Assembly: GCA_002449265.1 (NCBI GenBank)
Contig: DKCV01000014.1
Coordinates: 1 to 33,531, forward strand
Length of the DNA stretch: 33,531 bases
From: Caryophanales bacterium UBA6865
Lineage (GTDB): Bacteria > Bacillota_I > Bacilli_A > RFN20 > CAG-826
Direction: 5' to 3'
The notes beneath the pieces were generated by a model that searched no databases, was not told where the DNA came from, and saw only the letters and a program-made list of their open reading frames with translations. Below, one piece after another: positions 7,537 to 17,006 of this stretch. Position numbers and translations under genes: made by a program. Position 1 is the stretch's first letter. Every line of letters begins with the position of its first letter.

Positions 7537-10500
7537 ATGAAAAAGAAGATTGTGAACGCAATCGCTTTTGGCGTAACTGCTATTGCTCTTACCGCCGGAT
7601 TAGTCGTCGGTAACCAAATGGCTTCGCGCTATGAAAGCGAAATTAATTCGCTCCTCAATCCGCCAATCATCGACAACGAAGCGCTTGAACAAAGTGCTTC
7701 TAGCGGTCAAGAGCTTTCGAGAAAGCTCATGCAAGAAGGAGCCATCTTGCTCCAAAATAATGGCACTTTGCCTCTTGATTATGGCACCACGAAAAAAGTG
7801 AATGTTTTCGGATGGAGAAGCGTCGATTGGGTATATGGATCCGATGGAAGGAACGCCTCAGGACGCGTCGCTCCAGAAGATGGCGATTGGACAAAGAACA
7901 TTGACTTAACTAAGGCGCTCCAGCAATATGGCATTGAAACCAATACACGCCTATATGATATGTATCGCGCCTTCCATAAGCCAATGTGGGAGCTTGTCGA
8001 TACCCGTAATACCCACATTAACGAAATGACTCCGCTTCGGGAACCGGATATCGTCAATTATTCTGGTTCCGAGAGCGATGGCAATTACACAAACGAACTC
8101 TTGAATTACTGCAAGGATTTCTCCGACACCGCATTTGTTGTCATCGGGAGAATGGCAGGGGAAGGGATGAACTGTAACCCTAATACGCAAGTGAAAGAGG
8201 GCGGTGGCAGCGCAAATGATTCCACTCGTCACTACTTAGAGATTTCTACAGAAGAAGAGGCGCTTCTAAAATATTGCGGCGAGAACTACAAAAACGTTGT
8301 TGTTTTCATCAATTCGGCGAACCCCTTTGAAATGGGCTTCATGAAAACCATTCCAGGGTTAGATGCCGCTTTCTATGTTGGATTCACTGGAACTAGAGCC
8401 GCAAGCGCGCTCCCTAAGCTTATCTATGGGGAAGTGTCTCCTTCTGGGAGGACGGTTGATATTTTCCCTTATGATATGTTCACCAATCCCGCCAATATTT
8501 ATTTAGGTGGGAAACGATATAACAATGGCGGTGGTTCTTATAGCGACGCAATCGAAAACGTCTATTTAGGCTATAAGTGGTATGAAACCGCTGACCAAGA
8601 GCATTATTGGGACAGTGTATCTAATGAATACGGGCAAGGATATGAAGGAGTTGTGGCTGCTCCATTCGGATATGGGCTTAGCTACAACGAATATTCTTGG
8701 GCTATCGGCGATATCACCATTAAAAGCGATGATCAAGAAGAAGGAACTCCTTATACAAGCGCCGCTTCTATCACCGACAAGACAAAAATCACTTTCCCCG
8801 TCACCGTCACCAATAACGGCACCGTTCCTGGACAAGATGTCGTGGAAATCTACGCGATTGCTCCTTATTACGGGCATACGGAAGAAAGCGCGATTGAGAA
8901 ACCTTATGTCAATCTTGCGGGGTTTGGGAAAACCAATATCCTCGATCCTGGGGCGAGCGAAACCATCACCATCACCGTTGATCCTTATGATTTCGCTTCT
9001 TATGATTGCTACGACAGAAACGATAACGGCTTTAAAGGGTATGAGCTAGAACATGGCGATTACACCCTTTCGCTCCGCACAAGTTCCCATACTGTCAAAG
9101 AAGTTAGCTATCAAAACGCGGCGATTGCAGGGGATTTCACCTTTAAAATCGACGAAGATATTAAAATCGAGACCGATCCAATTACAGGCAAAACCGTCAA
9201 AAACCTTTTCACCGGATCTGATGCAATTGATTTGACCCCGATTGATGCGACCGAGAAAGACGGCTCTTTCGATCCAGGCATCAAATGGCTAACCCGCAAA
9301 GAATTTACGAGCTTAGACGATTTAAAAACGTCCTATGCAGCTGGTAGAGATGGCTCTCCTACTGCAATCGCGGCCTTCTCTAGTCGCGCTAGCGCCCAAA
9401 GAATTAAAGATTGGGACAATGCGACGGGTAATGATACTTTCGGGAATCCTATTCCAACGGAAAAACCGACTTGGAACGCCTCAAATGGCTTAAAGGTTGC
9501 AGACAATGGCATCATTAACGAACTTGGAGAAAAACTAGGTGCGGATTATGATGCGCCAGAATGGTCTAGTTTGCTCGACCAGCTCGATATGAGCGAAGTC
9601 GTCAACATGATTGGTGGCTATTATGGTAGCAAGGCCTTGAATTCGGTAGGTAAACCCGCTTTGACGGATCTAGATGGCCCTTCCCAAATCAAGAGCTTCT
9701 CTGGAGGGACGCCTCGCGGAACTGGTTATCCTACGATGACCACAATCGCTGCAACATGGAACAAAAAACTCCTTTATGAATTCGGCAAATCCTTTGGCGA
9801 TGATATGAAAGGCGTCGGCGTTATGGGCGACTGGGGCTTTGCGATGGATTGCCATAGAACTTCTTTCTTTGGCAGAAACCATGAGTCCCCATCCGAAGAC
9901 ATGATGCTTGCTGGCACCCTTATGGCGGAAGCCGTTAGAGGCTTAGGCACTAGAGGCCGCTACAACATGATGAAGCACTTTGCTCTTTACGGGTATGGCG
10001 GCGACCAAATCTTCATGACCGAGCAAGGATTAAGGGAGAACTTCCTTAAATCGTTCCGCAAAGTCGTTCTTGATGGTGGTTGCTTAGGCGTTATGACCAC
10101 TTATCAAGGCGTGGGGGCAGAGCACTCTGAAACTACGCAAGCCTTACTCCGCGGCGTTTTAAGAAACGAATGGGATTTCAAAGGCGCAGTCACGACTGAC
10201 TATATCGGCACCAATCCTTATTGCGATACGCTTCTTCGCTGTGGCGGAGACTTCGGAATGGGCGTTAAGCCAGGGACCATTGAAGGGGTTAAATATGACT
10301 CTTCTTCCTCTCCTCGCGTTCAACATATGATTCGCGAAATCGCTCATCACGTCCTCTATATGTGGCTACGCGCCGATTATTACGAAAAACAGTATTTAGC
10401 GAATCCAGAAAAAGATGATTCTTTCATCAGTTCTACTTCGATTGATTCCTGGTGCTGGTGGAAGCCGCTTATTGTGGCTCTTGATATCACAGTCGGCACG

Positions 10501-10587
10501 CTTCTAGTGATGTGGGGTGCGATGGTTATCGTAAGCTTCATCGTTCCTAGCGATAAAGAAAAACAAAATTTAAAGGAGGGCAAATAA
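7537..10587 (+). CDS. Membrane-anchored GH3 glycosidase with inverted domain order
   Basis: This 1016-residue protein is a glycoside hydrolase of family 3, probably a beta-glucosidase or beta-xylosidase acting outside the cell. It has a hydrophobic N-terminal segment (residues 7-26) and a second near the C-terminus (about 973-1000), so both ends are membrane-anchored. The domains are in reverse of the common order. The GH3 C-terminal domain comes first (about 58-350), with GRMAGEG holding the candidate acid/base E209. A fibronectin-III-like domain follows (about 418-525), then the catalytic TIM barrel (about 690-900) with the candidate nucleophile D888 in AVTTDY and substrate-binding motifs TDLDGP and MKHFALYG. 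GAAAGGA at 7525-7531 is the ribosome binding site. It shares a transcript with the next gene, which starts directly after its stop codon. Substrate is not readable from sequence. Confidence 0.92.
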   Translation: MKKKIVNAIAFGVTAIALTAGLVVGNQMASRYESEINSLLNPPIIDNEALEQSASSGQELSRKLMQEGAILLQNNGTLPLDYGTTKKVNVFGWRSVDWVYGSDGRNASGRVAPEDGDWTKNIDLTKALQQYGIETNTRLYDMYRAFHKPMWELVDTRNTHINEMTPLREPDIVNYSGSESDGNYTNELLNYCKDFSDTAFVVIGRMAGEGMNCNPNTQVKEGGGSANDSTRHYLEISTEEEALLKYCGENYKNVVVFINSANPFEMGFMKTIPGLDAAFYVGFTGTRAASALPKLIYGEVSPSGRTVDIFPYDMFTNPANIYLGGKRYNNGGGSYSDAIENVYLGYKWYETADQEHYWDSVSNEYGQGYEGVVAAPFGYGLSYNEYSWAIGDITIKSDDQEEGTPYTSAASITDKTKITFPVTVTNNGTVPGQDVVEIYAIAPYYGHTEESAIEKPYVNLAGFGKTNILDPGASETITITVDPYDFASYDCYDRNDNGFKGYELEHGDYTLSLRTSSHTVKEVSYQNAAIAGDFTFKIDEDIKIETDPITGKTVKNLFTGSDAIDLTPIDATEKDGSFDPGIKWLTRKEFTSLDDLKTSYAAGRDGSPTAIAAFSSRASAQRIKDWDNATGNDTFGNPIPTEKPTWNASNGLKVADNGIINELGEKLGADYDAPEWSSLLDQLDMSEVVNMIGGYYGSKALNSVGKPALTDLDGPSQIKSFSGGTPRGTGYPTMTTIAATWNKKLLYEFGKSFGDDMKGVGVMGDWGFAMDCHRTSFFGRNHESPSEDMMLAGTLMAEAVRGLGTRGRYNMMKHFALYGYGGDQIFMTEQGLRENFLKSFRKVVLDGGCLGVMTTYQGVGAEHSETTQALLRGVLRNEWDFKGAVTTDYIGTNPYCDTLLRCGGDFGMGVKPGTIEGVKYDSSSSPRVQHMIREIAHHVLYMWLRADYYEKQYLANPEKDDSFISSTSIDSWCWWKPLIVALDITVGTLLVMWGAMVIVSFIVPSDKEKQNLKEGK

Positions 10588-13500
10588 ATGAAAGTCTCTC
10601 GCAAATTAATCAATATCATCATCGGCGCTACGGCAGGGGTCGCTATTGTTTCTACTGTCGCTAGCATTATGGGCACTTCCTATAGTAGCTACATGAATTA
10701 TTACAACCAAGTCCAAGAAGAGAAGGAACACCAAAAATATCTCAATAGCCTTCCTCTTGAATTACTTGGCATCGATGCTTCTTTAAAAAGCGGCGTTCAA
10801 TATTTTGATAACGGTAGAGCTAATCCCACCGCGGATGACTTCCAAGTCGTCGCCCATTTCACGGAAAAGGGCAAAGAATCCGATTCCATTCTTCAAACGA
10901 GGGATTATTCGATTGAGGTGCCTAGCGATTTTGCCTCTAATGGCGGAACCGTCAAGGTGAGCTACACTTACACTTACGAAGAAGAGAAGAAAGAGAATAC
11001 CGATTCCTCTACGAGTGAAGAAACTCCTACTGAACCAAAAACGGTCACAAAAACCGCGGATGTCGCTATCTCTCTTACTGCCGTCAAATTGGACCATCTC
11101 GTTTTAATGGAGAATCCATATCGCGTTTATTATAGCGATGCGATGCCTTTCTCTAAGGAAGGGATGAAGGTGAAAGCCGTTTATAATGACGGCAGCGAAA
11201 AGAGCGTCGATACGAGCGCTATCGCGATTGAGACCAACGGCTTGCTTGCCGCTGGCACGGAAAGCGCGAAGGTATCTTATCAAGAAGGAGACGAGAAAAT
11301 CACTCTTGATGTTCCGATTACCGTTGTCGCAGCTAGCGAATATTCTGATGGCAATATTGTTACGATTGAGTCAGAGGGAACGGTGGTCTTAGAAGAAGGC
11401 GATCCTCTAACTAACGCAAAAGTAACGGTACGCGCAAACTATAGTAATGGCAATCGCTTGGTCCTTGACCCAAGTTCTTATACCGTGAACGGCAATATCA
11501 ACAATGCTTCGTTTGTGAAAAACTGCATTTTGACGATTAAAACCAATGGCGCTTCTCCTATTGAGACGAGAATTCCGGTTAAAGTGAATAACGGCTTCTT
11601 GGCCGATAGCATCAAAACCGGAGGCACCTCCGAAACCGTCTCTTCCTTTATCAATGGTTCAAAAGAAGCAGCAGAGTCGGTTGTTGTAACAGGGGCTACT
11701 TCTTTCTCCTACGACATCAATGTTCCTTATGTCGCAAAGACCAATTTCACCATTCGTCTTGCCAATATCGGAAGCGAAATGGTTTCCTTAGGCAAATCAT
11801 TATCTTTAAAAGTCAATGATATCGATATCCCCCTTAATCAAACCCAGATGATCCCTTCTAGTGAAGGGCAATATAACCTTAACGATATCACCCTTCCTGA
11901 TTTAGTCTTGAAAGCCGGGAAGAACAAAGTCACTTTGACGTTGAAGAGCAATAGCGATACGCTTGCGATTTCTCGTTTTGATATGTTTACGATGTATCAA
12001 GGCGAATTCTATTCCTCTTTGGATGAATACATGGGCGAAGTCTCTCAGAAAAACGGCACCTTTGACGCGGATTTATCCCAAGTCGTGAATTGGGGCACTG
12101 ATCCCGCCAATTATTGCCATGGCTTAGCAACGGACGGTACCTATATTTATGGTACCTATACTAATTACTCTGAATCTAATCGTGAGATGAAAGTCGCTAA
12201 ATATAGCGCGGATGGCACCCTTATCGCCGCAAGTGCGTGGACCAACGCGAATTATTTAGAAAAGTGTGCCGGAATTACTTATTACGATGGAAAACTCGTC
12301 CTTTTCCATTCCGATGGCGGGCAATCATATCTAGAAACGAAAGATTTCAAGGATGGTGCAAACTTCATAGAATGCAAAAAAGGCGAAGAAATTCTTTCCT
12401 TTGAAGGCTTAGCGGGGAAAACAATCCGTGACGTCTATTACAACGCTAACTTGGAGCGTTTCGCTGTTTTAGTTGATAGCAGCATCACTCTGTTTACTAA
12501 GGACATGAAAAGTATTTCCTCATTTACTCCAAAAATCGTAGGAAATTATGGTAATGCCGTTAGAATGAGCGGGACGGCCAAATACATCCTTGTCAATTAT
12601 TCTAAGAATGGCGTCAATAATCCAACCATTGCTGTTTACGATTATGATGGCAATCGCGTTGGACAGTTCCAAATCCCGAATTCCGTTTCTGATATGGGTG
12701 GAGAAGAAGAGCTTCCTGTGCCAACACACATGAATACCCAAGGTATCACTTATCTAGATGGCACATTCTATTTCTCTATTCTCCGTTTCACCCAAATTGT
12801 CGACGGAAAACGACTTAAGGGCGATGGTAATAGCATCATGGCGGCTAAGCTAAAAACGGTCAAAGAGAATATCGAATCCGATTTTAGTTTTGGTGAATAC
12901 ATTAGTGCATGCGGCGATGATTACGATGTCAAAACCGAGGCTAAACCAGTCGTTGGACAAAAAGGGAACATTGACAAAGGCGGATACCAAATGGGCTTAG
13001 CGACGGATGGGGAGTATATCTACGCGGCGAAAAACACGAGTGGCAACGCCAAAACCATACTCTATAAAATCGATCCTGCAACTTGGGAAGTGAAAGGAAA
13101 AACCAAGGAATTCAGCACGATGTTGCCTGAAGGATTCACCGACTCCGATGATAATTCCCAGCTCATGGTAAAAGATGGAAAGCTTTATACCTTCGTTTAT
13201 CCTGATTCCGATCACTGCCGCGCTTTATCTATCTCTTTAACGGAGTTCAATAACGGGACTCCAGCTGAGGAAAAGCTTCCTTTCGAAGGGAAAACGGATG
13301 CTAGAGTAAGATCATGTTACTATAGCGAAATCACCGAGCAATACGCGGTTGTCGACGATAATAAGAAACTCTATTATTTCGATGAAGACGGGAATCAAGT
13401 AGGAAATACAAAAACCCTTAAAGGCGCAACCGGCATGAATATACGCTCTATCACGGGAGACGATAAATACGTCTATATCTCTTATGGGACGAACAATCAG

Positions 13501-14769
13501 TCTTCTTTGCCGATTGAGACTTATACCTTAAGTGGCGATTATATTGGCTTGACCCCGATCCCAGGGATTAATCTAGGCAAAATCACTAGTGGCGGAAAAG
13601 AAGTTGACCAAGGCTTCAATATCCAATCCATGGTTTGCTATAAGGGCGATTTCTATGCTGGCGTCTGCACTTGGCAAGGCGATGGAGGCATCAACATTTG
13701 GAAGACGAGCGTCGATCCTAGCGTTTTCAACGTTTCTAAACTCGCAAGCATCGAAGTTAGCTCTGACACAAGCCGTTATATCGTAGGTGAAGAAATCGCT
13801 AAGCACCTTACCGTAACCGCTCATTATGAAGATGGTAGCAAAGCGAAGGTAAAGGACTTCACCGTCTCACCTTCTAATGCCACTAGCGGTTTGACTTCTT
13901 TCACGGTGTCTTATACGGAAGGAAAAATCACCAAAACGAGTGATGTGACTGGCTTTACTGTCGTTTCCGCTAATGGTTCATTAGGGGATTACGTTTCAGT
14001 AAACGGGGAAGAAGCGGCGAAAAAACTCGCCTTTACGAAAGTTGATGTCGATAGCAAAGTGCAACAATACGCGATGGGTGGCACTTACTATAATGGCTAT
14101 ATCTATCTAGCTTCTGCTCTCGCTAAAAGCGGCAATACCAAAACGGAAACCGTCGTTTCTAAGATTGATCCAGAAACTTACAAAGTTATCAGCACCAAAA
14201 CGATTGATCACGCCGATTTTAGTGGAGATGGTGCAAAACTATTCGTCAAGGGGACAAAACTATATTTCATTACTTCCAAGTCGCTAGCAAATTCTGCCCC
14301 TTATGAGATTTGGAATATCGATTTAGAGGATAAAACGAATGGCTTCGATAGTGAGACTAGTGCCTTCACAAAAGTTGATAACCTCATAATATCGGGAGCC
14401 TCCGCAATCCAATATAATGCGACTAATGGTAAATATGCGGTCTTGAACGGCAATAATCTTGTTGTGGCTAATGATAGCGGAGAGCCGTTAACTACCGTTA
14501 ATTGCTCCTTAAGTGGCTATAATGCCTCTAGCGTATTCGTGGATGATAATTACATCTATGTGAGCTACAAAACCGATAACCAAACTGTAGCGCCAATCGC
14601 CGTATATACTTGGAATGGCACTAAGATTGGCACGGCTCAAATCGCAGTTCCTAGTGGCTTAAGTAGCTATAACGTCCAATCTATCTTCAATAACGGCAAA
14701 GACCTTTATGCGGTCACTTGTAGCTGGGGCGGACCTTCTACTAAGCTTTGGAAGCTAACCCTAGAATAG
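10588..14769 (+). CDS. Large anchored extracellular protein with Ig-like and propeller-like modules
   Basis: This 1393-residue protein begins one base after the GH3 stop codon, with AAAGGAGG as ribosome binding site, so it is its operon partner. Residues 8-29 are a membrane anchor or uncleaved signal. The N-terminal third has Ig-like segments of the bacterial Big_3 kind (for example VKAVYNDGSEKSVD), and another lies at about residues 1050-1125 (VTAHYEDGSKAKVKDF). Three related propeller-like modules begin near residues 497, 797 and 1158; their starts read CHGLATDGTYIYG, QMGLATDGEYIYA and AMGGTYYNGYIYL. The last two end alike (NIQSMVCYKGDFYAGVCTW and NVQSIFNNGKDLYAVTCSW). No catalytic motif was recognised. 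A role in carbohydrate or surface binding beside the glycosidase is inference. Confidence 0.8.
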   Translation: MKVSRKLINIIIGATAGVAIVSTVASIMGTSYSSYMNYYNQVQEEKEHQKYLNSLPLELLGIDASLKSGVQYFDNGRANPTADDFQVVAHFTEKGKESDSILQTRDYSIEVPSDFASNGGTVKVSYTYTYEEEKKENTDSSTSEETPTEPKTVTKTADVAISLTAVKLDHLVLMENPYRVYYSDAMPFSKEGMKVKAVYNDGSEKSVDTSAIAIETNGLLAAGTESAKVSYQEGDEKITLDVPITVVAASEYSDGNIVTIESEGTVVLEEGDPLTNAKVTVRANYSNGNRLVLDPSSYTVNGNINNASFVKNCILTIKTNGASPIETRIPVKVNNGFLADSIKTGGTSETVSSFINGSKEAAESVVVTGATSFSYDINVPYVAKTNFTIRLANIGSEMVSLGKSLSLKVNDIDIPLNQTQMIPSSEGQYNLNDITLPDLVLKAGKNKVTLTLKSNSDTLAISRFDMFTMYQGEFYSSLDEYMGEVSQKNGTFDADLSQVVNWGTDPANYCHGLATDGTYIYGTYTNYSESNREMKVAKYSADGTLIAASAWTNANYLEKCAGITYYDGKLVLFHSDGGQSYLETKDFKDGANFIECKKGEEILSFEGLAGKTIRDVYYNANLERFAVLVDSSITLFTKDMKSISSFTPKIVGNYGNAVRMSGTAKYILVNYSKNGVNNPTIAVYDYDGNRVGQFQIPNSVSDMGGEEELPVPTHMNTQGITYLDGTFYFSILRFTQIVDGKRLKGDGNSIMAAKLKTVKENIESDFSFGEYISACGDDYDVKTEAKPVVGQKGNIDKGGYQMGLATDGEYIYAAKNTSGNAKTILYKIDPATWEVKGKTKEFSTMLPEGFTDSDDNSQLMVKDGKLYTFVYPDSDHCRALSISLTEFNNGTPAEEKLPFEGKTDARVRSCYYSEITEQYAVVDDNKKLYYFDEDGNQVGNTKTLKGATGMNIRSITGDDKYVYISYGTNNQSSLPIETYTLSGDYIGLTPIPGINLGKITSGGKEVDQGFNIQSMVCYKGDFYAGVCTWQGDGGINIWKTSVDPSVFNVSKLASIEVSSDTSRYIVGEEIAKHLTVTAHYEDGSKAKVKDFTVSPSNATSGLTSFTVSYTEGKITKTSDVTGFTVVSANGSLGDYVSVNGEEAAKKLAFTKVDVDSKVQQYAMGGTYYNGYIYLASALAKSGNTKTETVVSKIDPETYKVISTKTIDHADFSGDGAKLFVKGTKLYFITSKSLANSAPYEIWNIDLEDKTNGFDSETSAFTKVDNLIISGASAIQYNATNGKYAVLNGNNLVVANDSGEPLTTVNCSLSGYNASSVFVDDNYIYVSYKTDNQTVAPIAVYTWNGTKIGTAQIAVPSGLSSYNVQSIFNNGKDLYAVTCSWGGPSTKLWKLTLE

Positions 14770-14789
14770 TTAAACCATCCATTAGAAAT

Positions 14790-14820
14790 ATCCCTTTGGG
14801 CTTATGCTTGAAGGGATTTT
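14790..14820 (+). terminator. Terminator of the GH3 operon
   Basis: ATCCCTT (14790-14796) and AAGGGAT (14811-14817) form a perfect 7-bp stem with a 14-base loop, followed by TTT and a further T-rich stretch. It lies 21 bases after the stop codon of the 1393-residue protein. Confidence 0.7.
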
Positions 14821-15071
14821 CTTTATGCGTTTTTTTCGTTGACTAGCAAATTGTTTAAAAACGTTTTCATAAAAACTAATTTTTTTAAAAGGAAAATAAA
14901 TTAGATGTTATTTCTAAAAAAGAAAAAATTAAAGAAAACAATTTCGTAATTCATCCTTCGAATTTTACGAGTAAAATCGTGGAGCGATAGTGATAAATAT
15001 TTAACGATAATAGCCATTTTCATTATTTTTTCGAATTAGAAAATAAAGACGACGATTACTTTATAGCATGG

Positions 15072-15103
15072 TTGCTAACGCGTTGAAATACCCATTACAA
15101 TGG
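15072..15103 (+). promoter_or_regulatory. Promoter with two dyads before the DUF6273 gene
   Basis: TTGCTA (15072-15077) and TACAAT (15096-15101) are separated by 18 bp. The palindrome AACGCGTT (15078-15085) sits directly behind the -35 box, a position typical of a LacI-type operator. A second dyad, CCATT-AC-AATGG (15092-15103), covers the -10 box. Confidence 0.45.
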
Positions 15104-15132
15104 TATCAAAACGTATATGAAAAGGAGTCTTT

Positions 15133-16719
15133 ATGAAAAATCGAAAACTATTGATTATTGGTTTTGGAATCGCTTCTCTTGCCGTGACGATGCTGACGGT
15201 TTCTTCTCTTGAGATTTCTCCAAAAGAAATGATTGCGAATTCTTATTTTGAATATCGAAAGGCTGGTGGAACGTCTTCGTATCATGAATGGCTTGAGGCG
15301 GGTTCTCCAAAATACCCTTCTCTGAAAGAGGAAAAAAACCAAAAAGAAGAGAAACCTTTAAAAGTCGTTTATACGCGTTTTGATAAAAACGGGCATCTAT
15401 TCGTTACTCTTTCCGATGGGCGGGAGCTTGACGCGGGGGACTTTGGCTATAAGAAAGTAAAAGCGGCTTGCGATGTGAAATTCTTTTGTGGCGACACCCT
15501 TGTGAAAAAAGAAACGGTTACGATGGATGAAAAACTTACCCAGCCTATTTTGGACACATTCTCTATTAAAGACTGGTATCTTGACCAAGAGCTTACTAAG
15601 AAATGGGATTTTGATTCGATGAAAGCGCAAGGACCTATAACCTTATATGGGGACTACAAAGCAAATTGCAGCTACGTCTCTTTGCTAGATGAGGTCGCAG
15701 GCAATAAGTTTGAGCTTAGAAAGTTTGTGTTTGGCTATAAGTACGCTTTACCAGTCCCTTATGATTATTCTTCTGAGCACGTCTTTTCTAGTTGGCTATA
15801 TAACGATAAGCCGATTGATTTAAGGGGGACATGGAAAATACCATCCCACGCGACTTTACGCGCAAAATGGGTGAAAAAAGAGAAATTCGATTATAGCCAA
15901 TTCGGCTACTATCCGCAGACCGCCGTGACGGACAAAAAGCTGATACGGCGTTTGAATGAAGTTTATGAATCTGGGTTAGGGATAAAGAAACACTCCCTTG
16001 AAACGCAAGGATACGGGGCAAAATACGTTGGCAATACCTACATTGAATATGACGGGATGAGATACAAACGGTTTGAGTGGTTCGGGAATCACCCTGGGGG
16101 AAGCGCCTCTTATCGTTTCCGAAACGGAAGCCGAGTGCGTGATATTTCTTCCACCCCGACTTTTTACTTCAAAGTCGAGCCGATTGAATGGAAAGTGTTT
16201 AACACGAGAAAAGGGGAGACTCTCGCCGTAACCAAAAAGGTGCTCGATGTTTGGTGGGCGATGTGGAATATTAGACCCTATGCCGATAACCATAGCTTAA
16301 ATGATTACGCCTATTCCAATATCCGCAACTGGATGAATGGAAACCATTCTTCCGATATTCCCACTAGAGATAGATATAACTATTCCCTTTTCGATACCGA
16401 TTTGACGCTCGGGAAGAAAGAATATGATAGTCTTCTTTCTCATTATAAAAGCGACAAATTGTTCCTTCTAAGCAAAGAAGAATGCGAGGATTTAAAGAAT
16501 GGCGGCAATTCCTTACGCGCGGAAAGTAGCGATCACGCGCTAGCGTATCAATCAACCGAAGCATCAAGCGACTATCAATATATGTCTTGGGTCACAAGAG
16601 AATCCTTAGTTTGGTCAAATGACCGTTGGTATTGGCGGGTAAAATCAAATGGCGAATTCGGGGATGATTATCGCGTCGATTATTGGGGCGCGGTTCGCCC
16701 AGCGATTAGAATCAAATAA
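15133..16719 (+). CDS. Anchored surface protein with InlB-type repeats and DUF6273-like end
   Basis: This 528-residue protein has a hydrophobic N-terminal signal or anchor (residues 5-25) after MKNRK and is exported. Residues about 110-250 resemble two InlB/Listeria-Bacteroides repeats: one ends WYLDQELTKKWDFDSMKAQGP then ITLYGDYKA, the next ends ATLRAKWVKK. The C-terminal half begins FGYYPQT and ends DYWGAVRPAIRIK, the signature of DUF6273-like domains common in surface proteins of gut Bacillota. The ribosome binding site AAAGGAG (15121-15127) is strong. It has its own promoter and a terminator before it, so it is a separate unit from the GH3 operon. Function is unknown; adhesion or binding is a guess. 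Confidence 0.82.
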   Translation: MKNRKLLIIGFGIASLAVTMLTVSSLEISPKEMIANSYFEYRKAGGTSSYHEWLEAGSPKYPSLKEEKNQKEEKPLKVVYTRFDKNGHLFVTLSDGRELDAGDFGYKKVKAACDVKFFCGDTLVKKETVTMDEKLTQPILDTFSIKDWYLDQELTKKWDFDSMKAQGPITLYGDYKANCSYVSLLDEVAGNKFELRKFVFGYKYALPVPYDYSSEHVFSSWLYNDKPIDLRGTWKIPSHATLRAKWVKKEKFDYSQFGYYPQTAVTDKKLIRRLNEVYESGLGIKKHSLETQGYGAKYVGNTYIEYDGMRYKRFEWFGNHPGGSASYRFRNGSRVRDISSTPTFYFKVEPIEWKVFNTRKGETLAVTKKVLDVWWAMWNIRPYADNHSLNDYAYSNIRNWMNGNHSSDIPTRDRYNYSLFDTDLTLGKKEYDSLLSHYKSDKLFLLSKEECEDLKNGGNSLRAESSDHALAYQSTEASSDYQYMSWVTRESLVWSNDRWYWRVKSNGEFGDDYRVDYWGAVRPAIRIK

Positions 16720-16735
16720 CGCTTATTCGTTATTT
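16714..16735 (+). terminator. Hairpin over the stop codon of the surface protein gene
   Basis: AAATAACG (16714-16721) and CGTTATTT (16728-16735) form a perfect 8-bp stem with a 6-base loop; the TAA stop is inside the first arm. The T-tract is short, so termination strength is doubtful. Confidence 0.45.
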
Positions 16736-16810
16736 CTCTATGAGCCATGACAAAAAAGTAATTTAGCGGTTTTGAAAAATTGCTTTTTATCGTTAACGCT
16801 TCTTCTTCAT

Positions 16811-16829
16811 CTTTTTCATCATGAAAAAG
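16811..16829 (+). promoter_or_regulatory. Perfect 9-bp dyad upstream of preT
   Basis: CTTTTTCAT and ATGAAAAAG flank a single C. The one-base centre suits a protein-binding operator rather than an RNA hairpin. It is about 100 bp upstream of the preT promoter, and its target is unknown. Confidence 0.35.
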
Positions 16830-16930
16830 TCCATAACTTTGCTATTCTTTCAATTTTAAGGTAGTTTTTGCGAGGATTTTTTAATTTATAGAAAACGAGA
16901 AAAAGCAAACAATCAGCAAGCGAAACTTCG

Positions 16931-16959
16931 TTGGAATGCTTTAAGCGCTTTGTTAGAAT
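16931..16959 (+). promoter_or_regulatory. preTA promoter with internal AAGCGCTT palindrome
   Basis: TTGGAA (16931-16936), a 17-bp spacer and TAGAAT (16954-16959) form a good sigma-A promoter 47 bp before the preT start. AAGCGCTT (16943-16950) lies in the spacer, as at the GH3 promoter. Repression by a LacI-family protein is likely; the site has about three mismatches to the cre consensus, so CcpA itself is uncertain. Confidence 0.6.
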
Positions 16960-17006
16960 GAGGCTATTCCCCATCATCATTTTGCCTAGTTTTGGAGGGA
17001 CTATTG

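Larger units (their letters stand above)
14770..15132 (+). other. AT-rich gap with terminator, dyad and promoter
   Basis: This 363-bp gap contains no gene that I can support. It holds the terminator at 14790-14820, a very A/T-rich stretch (14860-14940), a 16-bp dyad ATTTTAC-GA-GTAAAAT (14962-14977), and the promoter region of the next gene at 15072-15103. Confidence 0.5.

Noticed and set aside
8582..9049. A 155-codon open frame inside the GH3 gene
   Set aside because: It is an out-of-frame shadow of the fibronectin-like region, with no ribosome binding site and no family likeness.
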